From NCBI RefSeq assembly GCF_000204055.1, contig NW_006768808.1:609478-673477 (forward strand): a stretch of 64,000 nt of DNA, written 5' to 3'. The translations under genes and the position numbers were made by a program. Origin of the DNA: Melampsora larici-populina 98AG31 (lineage: Eukaryota > Basidiomycota > Pucciniomycetes > Pucciniales > Melampsoraceae). A model generated the notes under the pieces. That model had not been told where the DNA came from. It saw only the letters and a list, made by a program, of their open reading frames with translations, and searched no databases. Shown piece by piece: positions 12,501-26,600 of this stretch (its first letter is position 1; every line of letters starts with the position of its first letter).

Positions 12501-13065
12501 TCTTTTACCTCAAGTGTCTTCTGTTGAATGTTTTTCTGACTTTTACTTTTTTTTAGTATCCACACGTAAGACAACACAGGCAGTGAAACGGATTGGAGTA
12601 GCAGAAGAAGATTCGTCAGAAGAAGATTCAGATCCGCTCTTAGCACTAAGTGAGATGATGCGTAGTAAGAATGGAATGATTAGAGCACAAGCCGAAACGA
12701 TCAAAGCACAAGCCGAATTATTAGTAGAAAGTGAGAACCGATTAGCAGCACAAACGGCTCATAGTCGTACAGAAGAATTAGATGAATATTTCATACCATT
12801 ATTGAAATCGATTGAAAGTTTGAACAAAGAGAATCGAAAGAGAATTGAAAATGAATTGATCAGATTAAGATTTACATGGGAAATGGAAAGGAAAGATTAT
12901 GAAGAAGAGAAAGTGAAGATTAAAGAGAAGTTATTGAACACTTTACAAGATTATGAAAAGGTTTGTGATCAACTTTCGGTGATTAGAAGAGCTATTGGAG
13001 AAGAACCAAATCATAGTCATGACAATGGGAATGGACAATCTTCTTCTTCTTCATCTTCGTTATAA
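9001..13065 (+). CDS. Large RhoGAP-domain protein with low-complexity N-terminus and C-terminal coiled coil
   Basis: Predicted GTPase-activating protein for Rho/Rac/Cdc42-type GTPases, acting on polarity and the actin cytoskeleton. Three exons: 9001-10501, 10576-12489, 12557-13065, encoding 1307 residues. Residues 1-460 are low-complexity (Ser, His, Asn, Gln, Pro), including a poly-Asn run from AAT repeats near 9500-9536. The RhoGAP domain spans roughly residues 460-690: FGAPLSETA, ILVFKTVEEIYTRGLGIPGLFR (Arg of GLFR is the arginine finger), FLWSLPQPLL, FLSQIPLSPGNQLSLPMISQIFGPALL. A Ser-rich middle with repeated RSLS/PRS motifs follows, then a C-terminal coiled coil (about 1145-1290) and a poly-Ser tail. 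Introns of 74 and 67 nt have donors GTGAGT and GTAAGC. Exact Rho target cannot be told. Confidence 0.9.
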
Positions 13066-15774
13066 TCAAATTAAATGGTTTTGCATAACTTTGGGTTTTT
13101 TTTTGCAAGATTAGGGGTTTTTTGTATTGTGGAACTTGAAGAATGGTGTATTGTTTAGTGTCAACTGTCTCTTTTGTTAAGTTTGGTTTTTCGGTTCTTT
13201 CTTTTATTACTGGGTCTTATTTTTTTTTTGGACGGTTCTATTGAATTAGTTATTTATGGTTTGGTTTTATATAGATTTTGGATTGGGGTTTTGATTTCTT
13301 TAGGATGATTTTGGGTTTTGAAAAACAAAAGGATGATGTGTTGGAATATAGTGTTGTGTGATTGTGTGTTAATGTGATTGTTGAGAGAGAAAGGATATGT
13401 TTCATTTATATTATAAGCTTCGTTCTTTTTTTTTTGAATCAATGTTTTATTTTGTTGGGTGTTTTTGCAAACTTTTTCGTTTTGTGTTTGTGTGTGTTTG
13501 ATTGATTGATTGAATTCGTTGTGAAGTTGGATAATGGGTGGTGTTGGGATTTGAAATTGTATGGGATTTCTTTTTTTGGATTCGATTTCTTTAGTCTTTG
13601 ATAGTTATATTACATTAGAATCAACAGATAACTATTGAGATTTGTTTCATTTTGTTGGCAAACCAAAAAAATGTGTAACAACGGGGGTTCAGGAAGAGTG
13701 GAATCTGATTTATATGGGGATGAGAGATTTTTTCACCAAGTCATTTGTCTTAGAGCAAAAGCTCAGTATCTGGGATCCAACCGTGGAAGGATGTGGTAGG
13801 AGCTGGGAGCTGGAGCTCGAGAGGTTATATACAAGGTCAACATCTACTGTGCCGTATTCGTGTACTTATGTCTGGCCAGGCTTCTAGCCATTTAACAATA
13901 CCATCAAAAGATATATTCTTGATTTGATCAAGCTTTTTAGGTTTGACATCAAACAATGTAAAACCTTTCTTTCTTCTTACTTGATGATCTTTTTGAACAT
14001 TTGCTGATTAATTATACATACAACAATTATGCTTCAGGCTATTGCAAACAAAACAATGTGTGTTTCACCCAAGTTCAGGAAGCAAAAGTTTTGTGTGAAT
14101 GGATCAGGCAAACTTGTTCTTTCCTATAACAATCTGATATTTGCTTTGTAAGACTGATATCATTGCATCTCCTGTATGTCAATTTTTTCTTGATCTCTTT
14201 TATGAAATTTGATTATTTTGTTAAATTTTACTTGTGGGGTTGATCATGGAAGGCTATGAAGCTCACACCTGGTCCCAACCTAGTGCTTAAGATTTTATGT
14301 CACATCAAATTGTTGCTTACGGCTCTGTGACCAATGATAACCTCAATGTGTGTGTTTTTGCCCCTTTTTGCTGTTGTATTTATTGGATTTCAAGTTTCCT
14401 TGTTAGTTATTGCTCTTACTAATCAGCAGGGTCAGCAAGAACTGAGATATGTCTCATTAATGAGTTGCTTTAAACTCCTAGACCAATGCTGATCGCAATA
14501 TATATATGTATGTTCCCTTTTTGTATATTTCTATCAAAGACCGTTCTTTGTGTTAGTTTTTGTTCCCACTGATTAACAAGGTGACAACACACCCAGCACA
14601 TTTGGCTTGGAGGCAAAAATCTGAGGAGTCCTTGGATCTTGACTCTGAGGGGAGCTTCATCCCAAGGAATCTGATCTGAGGCAATGGCAAGGGCCAAAAT
14701 GTGCCTTGGAGGTATCCGTTGGGTGCCCTTTTTCTTGGGGGTGCCATCCAAGGACTCCTTGAATGTTTGTCTCCTTGGATGAACTATATGTGGGTGGTGC
14801 AAAACACCAGAATTTGTATTGGTCTTGATTTCTTATCAAAAACTACATTGTACATGAAGATATTTTTCTTCAGTGTGAAAGTAAACAAAATTTGAAATGT
14901 CAAAAACTAATCTTGTCAATACAAGTTTGGATTTCTATCAATGTCAGGATTCCACAACTGCCCTTGGTCCTGGAGTCCAAATTGGATCTGGAGAAGCCTT
15001 TTCCCCAAAATACCCAATTTCATGTGTTTAGGCACTACCCATCATAAACTTCAAAAAGAAAGGGAATGGATTCAACCTTGAGACATACTTTGTTTTTCTT
15101 TCCTTCCATTTGAAAGGTTTCAGTGTCATCAGATCAGTGTAAATATCTCAAATCCAGCCAGGACGTTTACAGCTATTCAAGAAATTTGTGTCCAGCTTGA
15201 AAAAAATTCTTATGCAGTCATTTGGGCTTCAAAAGTGTACATTCTATGTTTTTACACACACTTTGAGATTGATGTGTGTGGGCTTACATGTGTGAGGTAT
15301 GGGATTGAGCAAGTGCGGGAATTTGGAGCCCAACTTTTTGTTGCCAAATTTGTAGCCCAAAGCTCAAAATTTGAAGCCGGCTGCAAAAAAATTTGGCAAT
15401 GGGGACCGCCATTGCACCAAAAAATCGGGGCTCAGTCACCAAAGTTGGCAATAGCCCTGATTTGGAGCCCACCACTGTGGATGCTCTGATTCACTCACCC
15501 TTGAGCTACATTACATCCAATACAGGCCTGTATTAGAAGCTTCTTGTCAAGTTAGGAGCATCCTTCAGATGTTACATGACTGTATTTGGTCTAATTTGAT
15601 GTGAACCTTCAAGAAAAACAAAATTAAAAAACTGAGGAAGGTCATTAATTTCTTGATTAGCTTCAATTTTACACTCAAAGTTTTACACAAAGGTGGTGTA
15701 AAACTATGTACCTGGTTAAATGGTAAGTTTTGCACCAAATGCCTTTTTACACAGGACATGGCCCAGTGGTGAAC

Positions 15775-15828
15775 TTTACACTGGGTACTTTACACCTATC
15801 AAGTCAGTGTAGATAGTCCCAGTGTAAA
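15775..15828. repeat. Hairpin with 11-bp perfect stem (TTTACACTGGG)
   Basis: TTTACACTGGG at 15775-15785 pairs perfectly with CCCAGTGTAAA at 15818-15828 across a 32-base loop. It sits in a patch rich in the same GTGTAAA word. Confidence 0.75.
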
Positions 15829-17444
15829 CCTTGGGGGTGATATTTTGAATTTAACACCAAAAGGGGTTAAACATAAACCAAATGGATTGCCCATATATCT
15901 ACATATCCCAATTTCTATATTGGTTTACAGAAGGTCAAATATATGAAATACATCATATGACTTTATCTGATTGTATGTCATTGCATCCTTTACCTGATCC
16001 AAAGATTATTGCCACATATGTGGGTGTAGAGGAAAGGAAGAAACAACTCTAACACAACAGTGATCAGATTGCTGTTTCTCTCTCCCTCTGAATTCAATCA
16101 AATCTGCAAGTAACCTCTCAGGGTTGTTGGAATGTTCTCACTTGTTAGAATGGGTCATGGCCCATCATGCTCTGCTGGAGTCACTTCAGAACCACAACCA
16201 GGATTATGCCCAATTGATCCTCTGCACCTGACTTATCTTTCCAGTAATTTCAGAGGATGTGTTCCTATCCCATTATTAATCTCCTTCAGAAAACATTACA
16301 TCTGTTTCTTGGCATTCTGTCTCCTTACACCCTGGTTTATCTTTATCTTGTCTTATTCCACCTGAAATACCCAAAAAGAGCCAATGGCACCCTGTGAAAC
16401 AAAGAATCAATGCCTGTGGCTTTTTCACGGGGGGTGTCAACATTGGCCTTTCAACCACAAAAGAAGTCAAATTGAAACTTCTATTTGTGCATGGATTAAG
16501 AAGTCTCCAACACAACATCTGAAGATATCTTTTTGATCCCAAGTGAGATGATGCCATTTGGAGGTGGCTTTCCTGCTCTCAAAGAAACTGATCCTGAAAA
16601 TACTCTGTCTCCAACTGATCACAAGGGGACACCACTGGCACCACCACATCCTATGGAATTGGAATCAATATCTGACACTGCTGATAGGATAGTTGATCCT
16701 CCCATCAAGATTGAAATGACATTAATTAATTCACTAAATAAATATGATAAACCTTGCAAGTTCAAACACCTTATCAGTTCTCAACCACATTGATATACAT
16801 TTTGCCATTTTTATGCGTTTTTGCATTGTTTCAGCAGCAGAAGAAGAAAATCATAAGACTTCTGCAAAACAAATTAAGACCTTGTTTAAATCTTGTAAGT
16901 CTAACATCTTGAAATTGATCTCTATGTTGATATAAATTTGACATTTTTTATCCCAACAGCCTTCAAAGAAAAGTGCAAGGTTGCAGCATCAGAAAATGCA
17001 TATTTCAAGAAGGCTAACACTGGATAGTGCTCATCTTTAAGGTTGTCTTCATTAATTTGTTCTTCACTCCAAGTGTATGGTTGGTAGTGCCGAGAAGCGT
17101 CAAAGGTCGGACCAGCGGGTATTACTCTGCCAACTTGAGGCTGAGCCACAAAACTCACTGAATTTGGGAGCCAAGGATACTGTTGGACTCCTGACATTGA
17201 TGGCAATCCAGATATGCCGTTGGAAATTCAATATTTGAGCTTCTTGTTTTAGTTGGTTTCTACAACATAACTAAGTCTTGTCTTGAAGTGTAGTTTTTGA
17301 TAGATATCTGGTCCGAGATTTGACGCTTCTTGGCACTAGCAACCATAAAGGCTGTTGGTGCAAAAATCACTCTGTGTAAAGGCCTTCTGTGCAAAAGTCA
17401 ACATTGAGCTGGGTACATTTTGCATCAAAATATTTCACACCAAC

Positions 17445-17545
17445 TTATTCTGTGTAAAACTTTCAGTGTAAGATTGAAATTTCCTGGCCAGATTTGATAT
17501 CTATACACTGATTTAATTACACTGAAAGTGTTTCACACAGAATAA
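17445..17545. repeat. Long inverted repeat / hairpin, MITE-like
   Basis: The arm at 17445-17471 (starts TTATTCTGTGT, ends TTTCAGTGTAA) is the near-perfect reverse complement of 17517-17545 (starts TTACACTGAAAG, ends CACAGAATAA). The right arm carries two extra bases. The loop is about 45 bases. It may be a remnant of a small inverted-repeat element; no target duplication is visible. Confidence 0.75.
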
Positions 17546-18028
17546 AAAAATATGTGTCATATTTGAATTTATCACCTTCCTTTTAGAATTCTCTACCAAG
17601 TTTATTTTACACCAGATGACTCTGTGTATATCACTCGGTGTAAAATTGCCCATTCTCATTTATAACAGATAAGGCTAGTTGACAGAGGATGAAAGTGCAA
17701 GTGTATAACAGAATTATTTGCTTTTGTCAAGCAACTTAACACTTGAATAAATACCCTTGCGTGACCGTGTCTGTCCCCTTGAAGTTGGTCCCAATCAAGC
17801 TTATGCTTCTGTGGACTCAACCAACACAAGAAGGGACTGAAATTTTTATTGAATAAAGATAACTTTAGCAAAAGACTAAATCACAAGTGTAATGCTAAAA
17901 TTTATCTACACACACTACAAGAAGGAAATTCTCCAAGATATGTGATCTTCAGTTCCACAGTAGAGCATACATGACCAATCTATAGTCTTAGGATTGACAA
18001 CTCCACTTGGCCCTTGCTGACACTTTTA

Positions 18029-18232
18029 CAGCTGTTTCAACAAAGATTGATGTTTTTGAAAATCTTGCCAATGTGCAAAACCCAGGTTTTGTCCCTCACT
18101 TGATTTTGCCTCTCCGCTAATTGGAAGAATACAGAAAAGAATAAACCTGTAATCAAGTTTTGTCTGTGATTTTACCCGCTGCAGAGACAACTTTCTCCAA
18201 ACAAAAGTTGTCAACCTTTCTTGAAACAGCTG
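18029..18232. mobile_element. MITE copy A (204 bp, TA-flanked, mariner-like)
   Basis: The element begins CAGCTGTTTCAACAAAGATT and ends with the reverse-complement-like TCAACCTTTCTTGAAACAGCTG, giving terminal inverted repeats of about 25 bp with few mismatches. Both sides are flanked by TA (18027-18028 and 18233-18234). It has no coding capacity. Size, TIRs and TA flanks fit a non-autonomous Tc1/mariner-type element. A second copy of exactly the same length lies at 18844-19047 in opposite orientation, about 85 % identical by eye. Confidence 0.8.
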
Positions 18233-18389
18233 TAATTGCTACTTGTCCTTGGCTCAAGGTGAAGATTTTACACCATTATCACAGGGAACAAAAGTGTGTT
18301 AGTTTTGTTACTCTGCAATCCAACATAATTCAGGTCACAAGAGCTAGGAAATTTTATGTTATACACATCATTTCAAATCAATAGGAAGT

Positions 18390-18576
18390 GACACAATGTT
18401 TGTATAATTGTGGTTTCCTCACACAATGTTGGATTGAATTGCCACCTTGTGTGGTGATTTAATCCTGGACATGCCCAGTTAGGGACACCATGTTTGTATA
18501 ATTGTGGTTTCCTCACACAACATTGGATTGAATTGCCACCTTGTGTGGTAGTTTAATCCTTGACATGCCCAATTAG
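18390..18576. repeat. 94-bp tandem duplication (two units)
   Basis: Unit 1 (18390-18482) and unit 2 (18484-18576) are nearly identical, sharing TGTTTGTATAATTGTGGTTT, TGGATTGAATTGCCACCTTG and a GACATGCCCA end, with only a handful of differences. They lie in the spacer between the two inverted MITE copies. Confidence 0.9.
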
Positions 18577-18843
18577 GTATTGGTCTTAATCTGCTTGAGT
18601 TAATTAAATACCCTTCCATCAAAAACTCAACTATGAGTTTGATTATTTTATGTTGTAATCATTGAAGCTTTTCCTTCAGAAACATTCAAAAACCTTGTAT
18701 CACTATATAACATGATATGTACTCACTTAGAGCACCTCCATCATGGGTGGGCACCTGTTGGACCTTTGATAGGGTAAAATTGTATGTGATGTCTCATCAA
18801 ACTAGGGTTATCAAAATTGATCAACACCACTTTCTTGAGTATA

Positions 18844-19047
18844 CAGCCATTTCAATAAAGACTGACAACTTTTTCTTGAAGAAAGTCATCTCCAGAGTGG
18901 GTCAAAACTGAGGAAAAACTTGATTACAGGTTTAATCTGTTCTGTATTCTTTCAATTAGCGGAGAGACAAAACCAAGTGAGAGAAAAAAACCAGGTTTTG
19001 CACATTGACAAGATTTTCAAAAGAATTAATCTTTGTTGAAATAGCTG
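18844..19047. mobile_element. MITE copy B (204 bp, inverted copy of A)
   Basis: The element begins CAGCCATTTCAATAAAGACT and ends AATCTTTGTTGAAATAGCTG, with TA on each side (18842-18843 and 19048-19049). Read as reverse complement it aligns with copy A along its whole length, for example through AATCTTGTCAATGTGCAAAAC and TCTCCGCTAATTGAAAGAAT. Identical length of 204 bp and the TA flanks argue for two separate insertions of one family. Confidence 0.8.
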
Positions 19048-19049
19048 TA

Positions 19050-20597
19050 CCTTCTTCTCTCACTCAACCCCATTATGGAAAACATGTAGCAAGATTGATC
19101 GTGCGGTCTGGAACTAAAAAATACTGCTGCTTTTCTTTGCTTTATAGTGGTTTGGGTTTTCTCATAAGGGGGTGTCAAGTTGGCTAAAACGTCATATAAT
19201 CATTATTTTGGCCTCAAAGTTCTACAAAATTGAAGGGTTTGAGAAAAGCTCATACCCAGCATGTGCTTCTCATGTGGGACTTTGTCAAGGCATTTCATGC
19301 AGACTGTAGCTGTAGACGCCGTCATATTTTACTGCTGTTTTTGTAACTTGCCGCCCCGTGTAAATTAACCAAATTTCCTGCTCATAAAAATCTGGGTTAA
19401 CTTGTCGTCGAAGAACTCCCAGATTTCTTTCTTACGGTCGAAGCAGCAAAATTGCTTGACCTGAGCCCCCTACTAAAAAATTTCCTAGCTCTCGTGACAT
19501 GACTTGTGTCGAATCGCAGATTTCCAAAACCAACACAGCTTTCTTCCCTGTGTATAGAGTGAAATGAATGGAAGAAGACTCGGCGGAATGCAAAAATGAA
19601 ATCGAATTAAAGAATATCATCAAGAGGAGATCCGAGGTGGATCCATTATCATACAGCAAAGCAGACCAAGGAATTACTACATAACATAGAAGTAATTTTG
19701 ACTTTAGGTTCGAGACTTCAATAATAGAATTCAAGGTTACGTTGTCATTCAAGATTCCATCCCTGGTCACTCCACTTCACTGCTAACTAAAATACGTCCA
19801 ACGGCATAAAATGGTGATGCACCTGTGACTCGGCTTTGAAGGACATCGACGGTTTTCTTGCACAAAGGGATTTGAATTTCTTTCCGTTAAGCGTTACGAA
19901 AGACTCAATCAGTCTGAAATTCTTGTAATCCCAAGCCTGAACCAGGTCTTTATAAAAAAGATGATAATTTTTTTCATTCATTACGGGTGAGCTTCAATCG
20001 GGTGTAAGAAATGCCCATATAAGTCCGTTTATATTAGCTTTTCATTAAACTGCCAATCAAGCATTTCTTCTCTTTAAAAAATCCCAAGAAGGTTATTTTC
20101 AACTTCGTATTGATGAAATGAAAATCTGATCCGTTACCTTTTTGATAACATTTTCTCTGATTTTTCTTTTTTTGATTATTACTTCATAATACGATTAAAT
20201 GAATTGAGACAACTCTTCTTGAAGACTCAATAGGCTAATCTTACTTAGAAGTTGAACACTCGAGTGGTCAACTGGGATTACAAATCATATATCAGCTGAG
20301 CTTTGGTCAATCTCAAAGACCTTCAAAGCATCAATCCTCAACCTGCACCTTCCTCCCACTTTTTTTTGATTGATCTCGTGCTTTGTTCAACTTTTTACTC
20401 ACTTACCTCTTCTCAGTCTCCCAGTCTCTTAGACCTCCGCTCTGCCTCTCCCCCGCATCGCGCTCAATCCTTCCTCTTTCACAATTTTTTTCAACATTAG
20501 CCGTGACCTTTTCTGAATCTCAATCCGTGCGGTCTCTATTTCGCCTTTCGCTCTCTAAGAAATTTCCCCCTTTTCTGACAAATAAGGCTACCCTTCA
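19050..20597. other. Intergenic, ending in a pyrimidine-rich leader of the zinc-finger gene
   Basis: No gene is supported here. The minus-strand open frame at 19432-19770 shows no known motif. From about 20340 to 20580 the plus strand is strongly C/T-rich (runs such as CTCAGTCTCCCAGTCTCTTA), a pattern often seen in fungal core promoters and 5' leaders, directly upstream of the zinc-finger start at 20598. Confidence 0.5.
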
Positions 20598-22096
<1,499 letters not shown>

Positions 22097-23620
22097 AGCT
22101 TGGTATTTATTTGCAAATTGTAGTTTTCTAACTTTGCATACATTTTTTTTCTTAAACTTGTATACACATCTTTATTTTTTCTGATAAAGACATTTAGAAG
22201 ATGTTTGTTTTTTTATGTTTGATTTTTCTCTCGGTATATTTTCCTTTTAGTTTTTGATTTTCTTGTACATCATCTATATAAAATTTGTATCTTTGGTTTA
22301 TGTTATCCTTTTCGAGTTTTTCATCGTCTTTTCTATTTACATTTTATTTTATTTGCAAATTTTTGTGTTGGATGTCGAGTTTATCTGTAAAGGTTTTTCA
22401 ATCTTTTAGACAAGAAGTTGTAATTTGTTTTGCTTAATTACTACTTATTGAATCATTTTGCAGGGAATCTGTTGTTTCCTTATCAATTCCTGTACCCCTT
22501 CCTCTTCAAAAGAGTCTTTCTTTAATTCTAGTTTATTTGCAGCAACCTCATGAGAAAACTTCATAATTAGCTTGCTCACATGCAAAATCAGAGTCGCACA
22601 ACAACTTCCAATTCATTCACAAAGTATTATTACAACTATCGTCATTCTATCTACGTGGCAAAAAAATTGTCTCACCGAACCGCTCTGCAATAAGCTTGCA
22701 AAGTTATAATGCAGTGTAACTTCAGTCCTATTCTAGCTTGAATCCGCTTTACCCTCGGGATTGTGTTCTGGTATTGATTTTCCATGTCTGCTGTATATAG
22801 ATAACTTGACCCTTGGCGCCTCGAAGGATTGATGAGAAAACGTCCTGCTTTCAATTGTCGAACGGTCATGAAAACCAAGATGTAAGGGATGCAAGATTCC
22901 GATTTTTCTTTTGTGCGATATTGTCCTACACCATCACTCACAATTCCAACAACGCGTGGAAAAAAAGTAAACGAATAAGTTTAGTAGACAAAAGCAAGAG
23001 ACCACCAAAACAGAAAGCTGGTCGTAGGACCTTTTGGGCTGATGTCTCACTCTTTCGGATTTATGTTGTCCGGTCGTTACTGGGGTTGTGCCATCAGTGG
23101 CAAAATCAATGACTTGATCATGTATTATGACCGAGGGTTTGAAAATTGAATGTGTGATTGGATTTGTATCACTGCCAGAATGAACTGTCAGGCACCTGAT
23201 CATAGTTGCAGTCAAGAGATTGACCAGAAAAACAGGAAGATTTTACAACACTTTTGGTTCCATCACTTCAAAAAGGACTAAAAAAGATCACAAAGCACAT
23301 TGCCACAAAATTAACAAGTCCCATATGGAGCAAACGACACGTGTAAGTTTGCGTATGTATGGCAGAGTATATACATGCCAGGAATATGTCATGATAACAC
23401 GTTATAAAGAAAAGCATATTTCAAGCAACAAGATACATTCGTCAGTATGTATACATATATCAGGCAGAGAATTGCGAGCATAGGGTCGTCAGTAGGAGCA
23501 ATACAATAACAGGCCAGCCAAGATTTTCCTCCAACAGAGCATCTTAAAATGAATCATGACGGAGTGGGCCTCAGTTAGCAAACGATGGGGTGACATGAAT
23601 CAAAAAATCAACAGGCTCAA
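22097..23620. other. Convergent intergenic region, no gene seen
   Basis: About 1.5 kb between the stops of the zinc-finger gene (+) and the proline-rich gene (-). The first 500 bases are very T-rich, fitting a 3' untranslated region. Open frames at 22672-23215 (minus) and 22813-23483 (plus) have no recognisable motif or intron structure. Confidence 0.45.
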
Positions 23621-26600
23621 TCAACCCCAAATGGCCTTCTCGAGATCCAATCGTATATTAGCAAATTCACATAACATATCATGCTCCATCAAACCTACAG
23701 CAAAAAGCACTCATTTCAGCGGCAGATCACTATGGTCGATCAACTCTTCAACGAGCAAAGTACAAGACTTACCAAGCTCAGTGATGTAGCCCGTGACGTG
23801 CTCATGCCCAACATCTTCATACAATGGGTTGCTGATTGTGACATGACCCGCTGAGACCAGGTGATCTACTTCCTCACTTCCAGCAGTCACTTTCCAAGCT
23901 TCTATCAATTCATTTGACGAATTAGAAGGTTTTCCAGGTGGTGGAAGATCTTTGGAGTGCACTCGATCTGCTCTTGATAAGATAAGTACTGCTCCTCCAC
24001 TCAATTTACCGGCCCAAGCCATCTGCGTAAAACGCCCATCCGGAAAGTGAAGTACCTTCATTGAGCCAGATATCCAAGTTGATGTAGAAAGGAATTACTA
24101 TCTTACTTGAGCTGATCCGACTTTATTCACGACATCCCCATTTGACAAGCTATGTTCCACGTTCGCGCAACATAAGAGAGAACCATCAACAACTATGACC
24201 AAGTTTGTAAATCTAAGGTAAAGTGATCTCACATTCGATCTCCACTTAACAGAATTAGGGGCTTCACTCCCGATGCGCCTGAAGCCATCACGTTACTCAC
24301 TACTGCTGCGTCAGTGATCAACTCGATCGTCACTTTCGGTTCCTTTTTCTCCTTCTTAGCGTCCATACTACAAAATCAAAAATTCGAATCAGACTGGCAA
24401 GGAAAATCAAGTAGAGATATTTTGATACTGACTCAGCAAGTAAGTGAGCAAGACCAAGAGATTGAGCCTGCTTGCCAGGACTAAGTGCTGAAAGACCACC
24501 TCGATGATCTGTTTCCATCATTATTTGTCTCATCCTAGCCTGAATGTCACTACTCAACGCAGAGGCTCCCAAATCGGCAATCGAGGGTACTCCAGTGGAT
24601 GCTCTTTTGTTGGATTTTGAGCTCTTCTCACGATATTCGGTGAATGAATCGACCAATTGACTTAGACGGATAGCAACCGCCACGCCCTCACACAATGGAC
24701 GGGACTCAGCTATGGTCACTCGTAGGTCCATCACATGACGGTTGGCGGATGTGTTTCCTCCACCAGGTGAATTTGGTTTCCGAGAAAGGACATGTGTAAC
24801 TACAAAGAAGATGATTCGAACATGTCAGTTATCCAGATAAAGAACCCTTGAAGGTTACAGGACCCAAGACCCTACGGGTGACCAGGAATCAAAGTCCAGT
24901 ATCTGAAGGCTCACTTAGCTTGGCAATCACATTATACACGATTGAAGAAGAGCTCGTAGTTATGATATGCATCTTCTGCAGAAGTTCTGACCCAGGGGCG
25001 ACATCCGGTGCCAATGCTCTATTATAAAGAATTTCCGATACTCCTTCACGCATTAAGATTCGAGCGGCATTGCGAGAGCGATCAGCCTCAGTGGCGATGG
25101 CATTCACGAGTAATTTTTCGAGCTAAGAAAACGTCTCATATAAATCAGCGAACAAACCAAGCACCTAGACGACTTTAGTGAGGACGCACATCTGTAATTG
25201 TCACTTTCATGTCGTCAAGGCTAGGTTTTACTGCAGTGAGTGCTTTGAGTAAAGTGTATGAGATCGAGACTTGTGCATCAGCCCGAACGCGCGACAAATG
25301 CCATGCTGCAACCTGTCCAAGAGAAAGTATAATGAACGAGTCAGAAAAAACGGTAGACACAATACCTCTTTTATCTCACCTGTGTCCAGTATGCCCATAC
25401 TCGACGCTTGGCACAGATTTCAAGTTCTTGTTGTCCGTTGGGAGGGGGAGGGATAGGGTAGTAACGAAAGCCCTGAAGGTGAAAATGGATAGGTCGTGTC
25501 AGTTGTGGCCTGTTGATGATGAACGTCATCACGACTGACCGTGCGAGCGTATCCAGCTTGCACACAAAAATACAAGACATCTAAGGCTCTAAATCGAGAA
25601 CATAGATGAGTGCAATGAACATTAAGACTTATCTAGAGATTGACATACTTCTGGGAGAGATCTTCAGCTCGTGAAGTCATATCGGCAAAAATGTCGTCGA
25701 TTCCGAGGCTTAAAGCTTGAGGAAAGCAAACAGCACTTTGAAAGAGTAATGAGCCAAAGAGCTTACGCACTTGGTATCAAAAGCTGAATGCTTACATCAT
25801 AGCCGTAGATACTATTTCACTGTGTATAATTGTACTGGATCAACTAGGAGGCCGAATTCCGAATGTTGATGGAATCTTGCTTACCTCTCTATACCATGTT
25901 GAAAACCTCTATTTCTCAATCATTTGATCAGTATCTTCAAGTAGGATCATTAAATAATGGTCGCCTGATTGACTCACTTGATCGCCGTCCAGTAATGCAA
26001 GTCTTGACCCAAGCGGTCCTCTAAATCCTTAGACGCTTCAGAATCGAGATTCTCTTTATCGCTTTGAAGTCTGAGGGTTGATGAAGTACAAATCTCAACA
26101 TGCATAGCACTGAGATATTATATAGATCGAATCACACATACCGATATAAGAAAGATTCTAAGACAGTTGTACTGTCCCATCTGAGTGGCTTGCTTCTTCG
26201 GATTAGTCTCAGATCTTTGTCAATGTCAAGCGTAGGGATCAAACCCGTGATAGATTGGCGGGAAAGTTGCTCCGGTGTTGCGATCACCTCATTGGAGTCA
26301 AGGGGAACCAGCGGAGATGCCTCTAGCGCCAAGAATGACCAAGGCGCTCTCAGACTACGAGTGTAAGAAGACGAGATCAGCTTTCGCACCGAAAAGTCGC
26401 AAGAGAGGCGCTAACACAGGGAACTAACTCTTGTTGGTGTTGGTATGGGGTGGGGTCCTTGCGACGTGCTTTGAAGAAAAGTATCTCGTCCCTATCAATG
26501 ATTGCACCGGGCGGATTTTCAGGTTTTGTTCAAGTAGACCCAGTTCACTATTGAGCTGCTAAAGAGTATCAGCGAAATGTACCCACCCTTGACCGTGGGG

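Larger units (their letters stand above)
13066..18028. other. Gene-poor repeat-rich region
   Basis: About 5 kb without a supportable gene. Short open frames (for example 14470-14802 minus, 16533-16793 plus, 16922-17206 minus) show no motif I recognise and no consistent intron structure. The DNA contains inverted and degenerate repeats: an inverted pair around GAGTCCTTGGAT (near 14627) and ATCCAAGGACTC (near 14747), many GTGTAAA / TTTACAC words at 15.65-15.84 and 17.35-17.65 kb, and a stretch ending in CCACTGTGGATGCTCTGA near 15471-15489 that resembles a transposon end. I read it as decayed mobile DNA. Confidence 0.5.

Noticed and set aside
13642..13887. Plus-strand frame in the gene-poor region
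   Set aside because: No motif, no intron structure and no similarity I can recognise; position is typical of chance frames.
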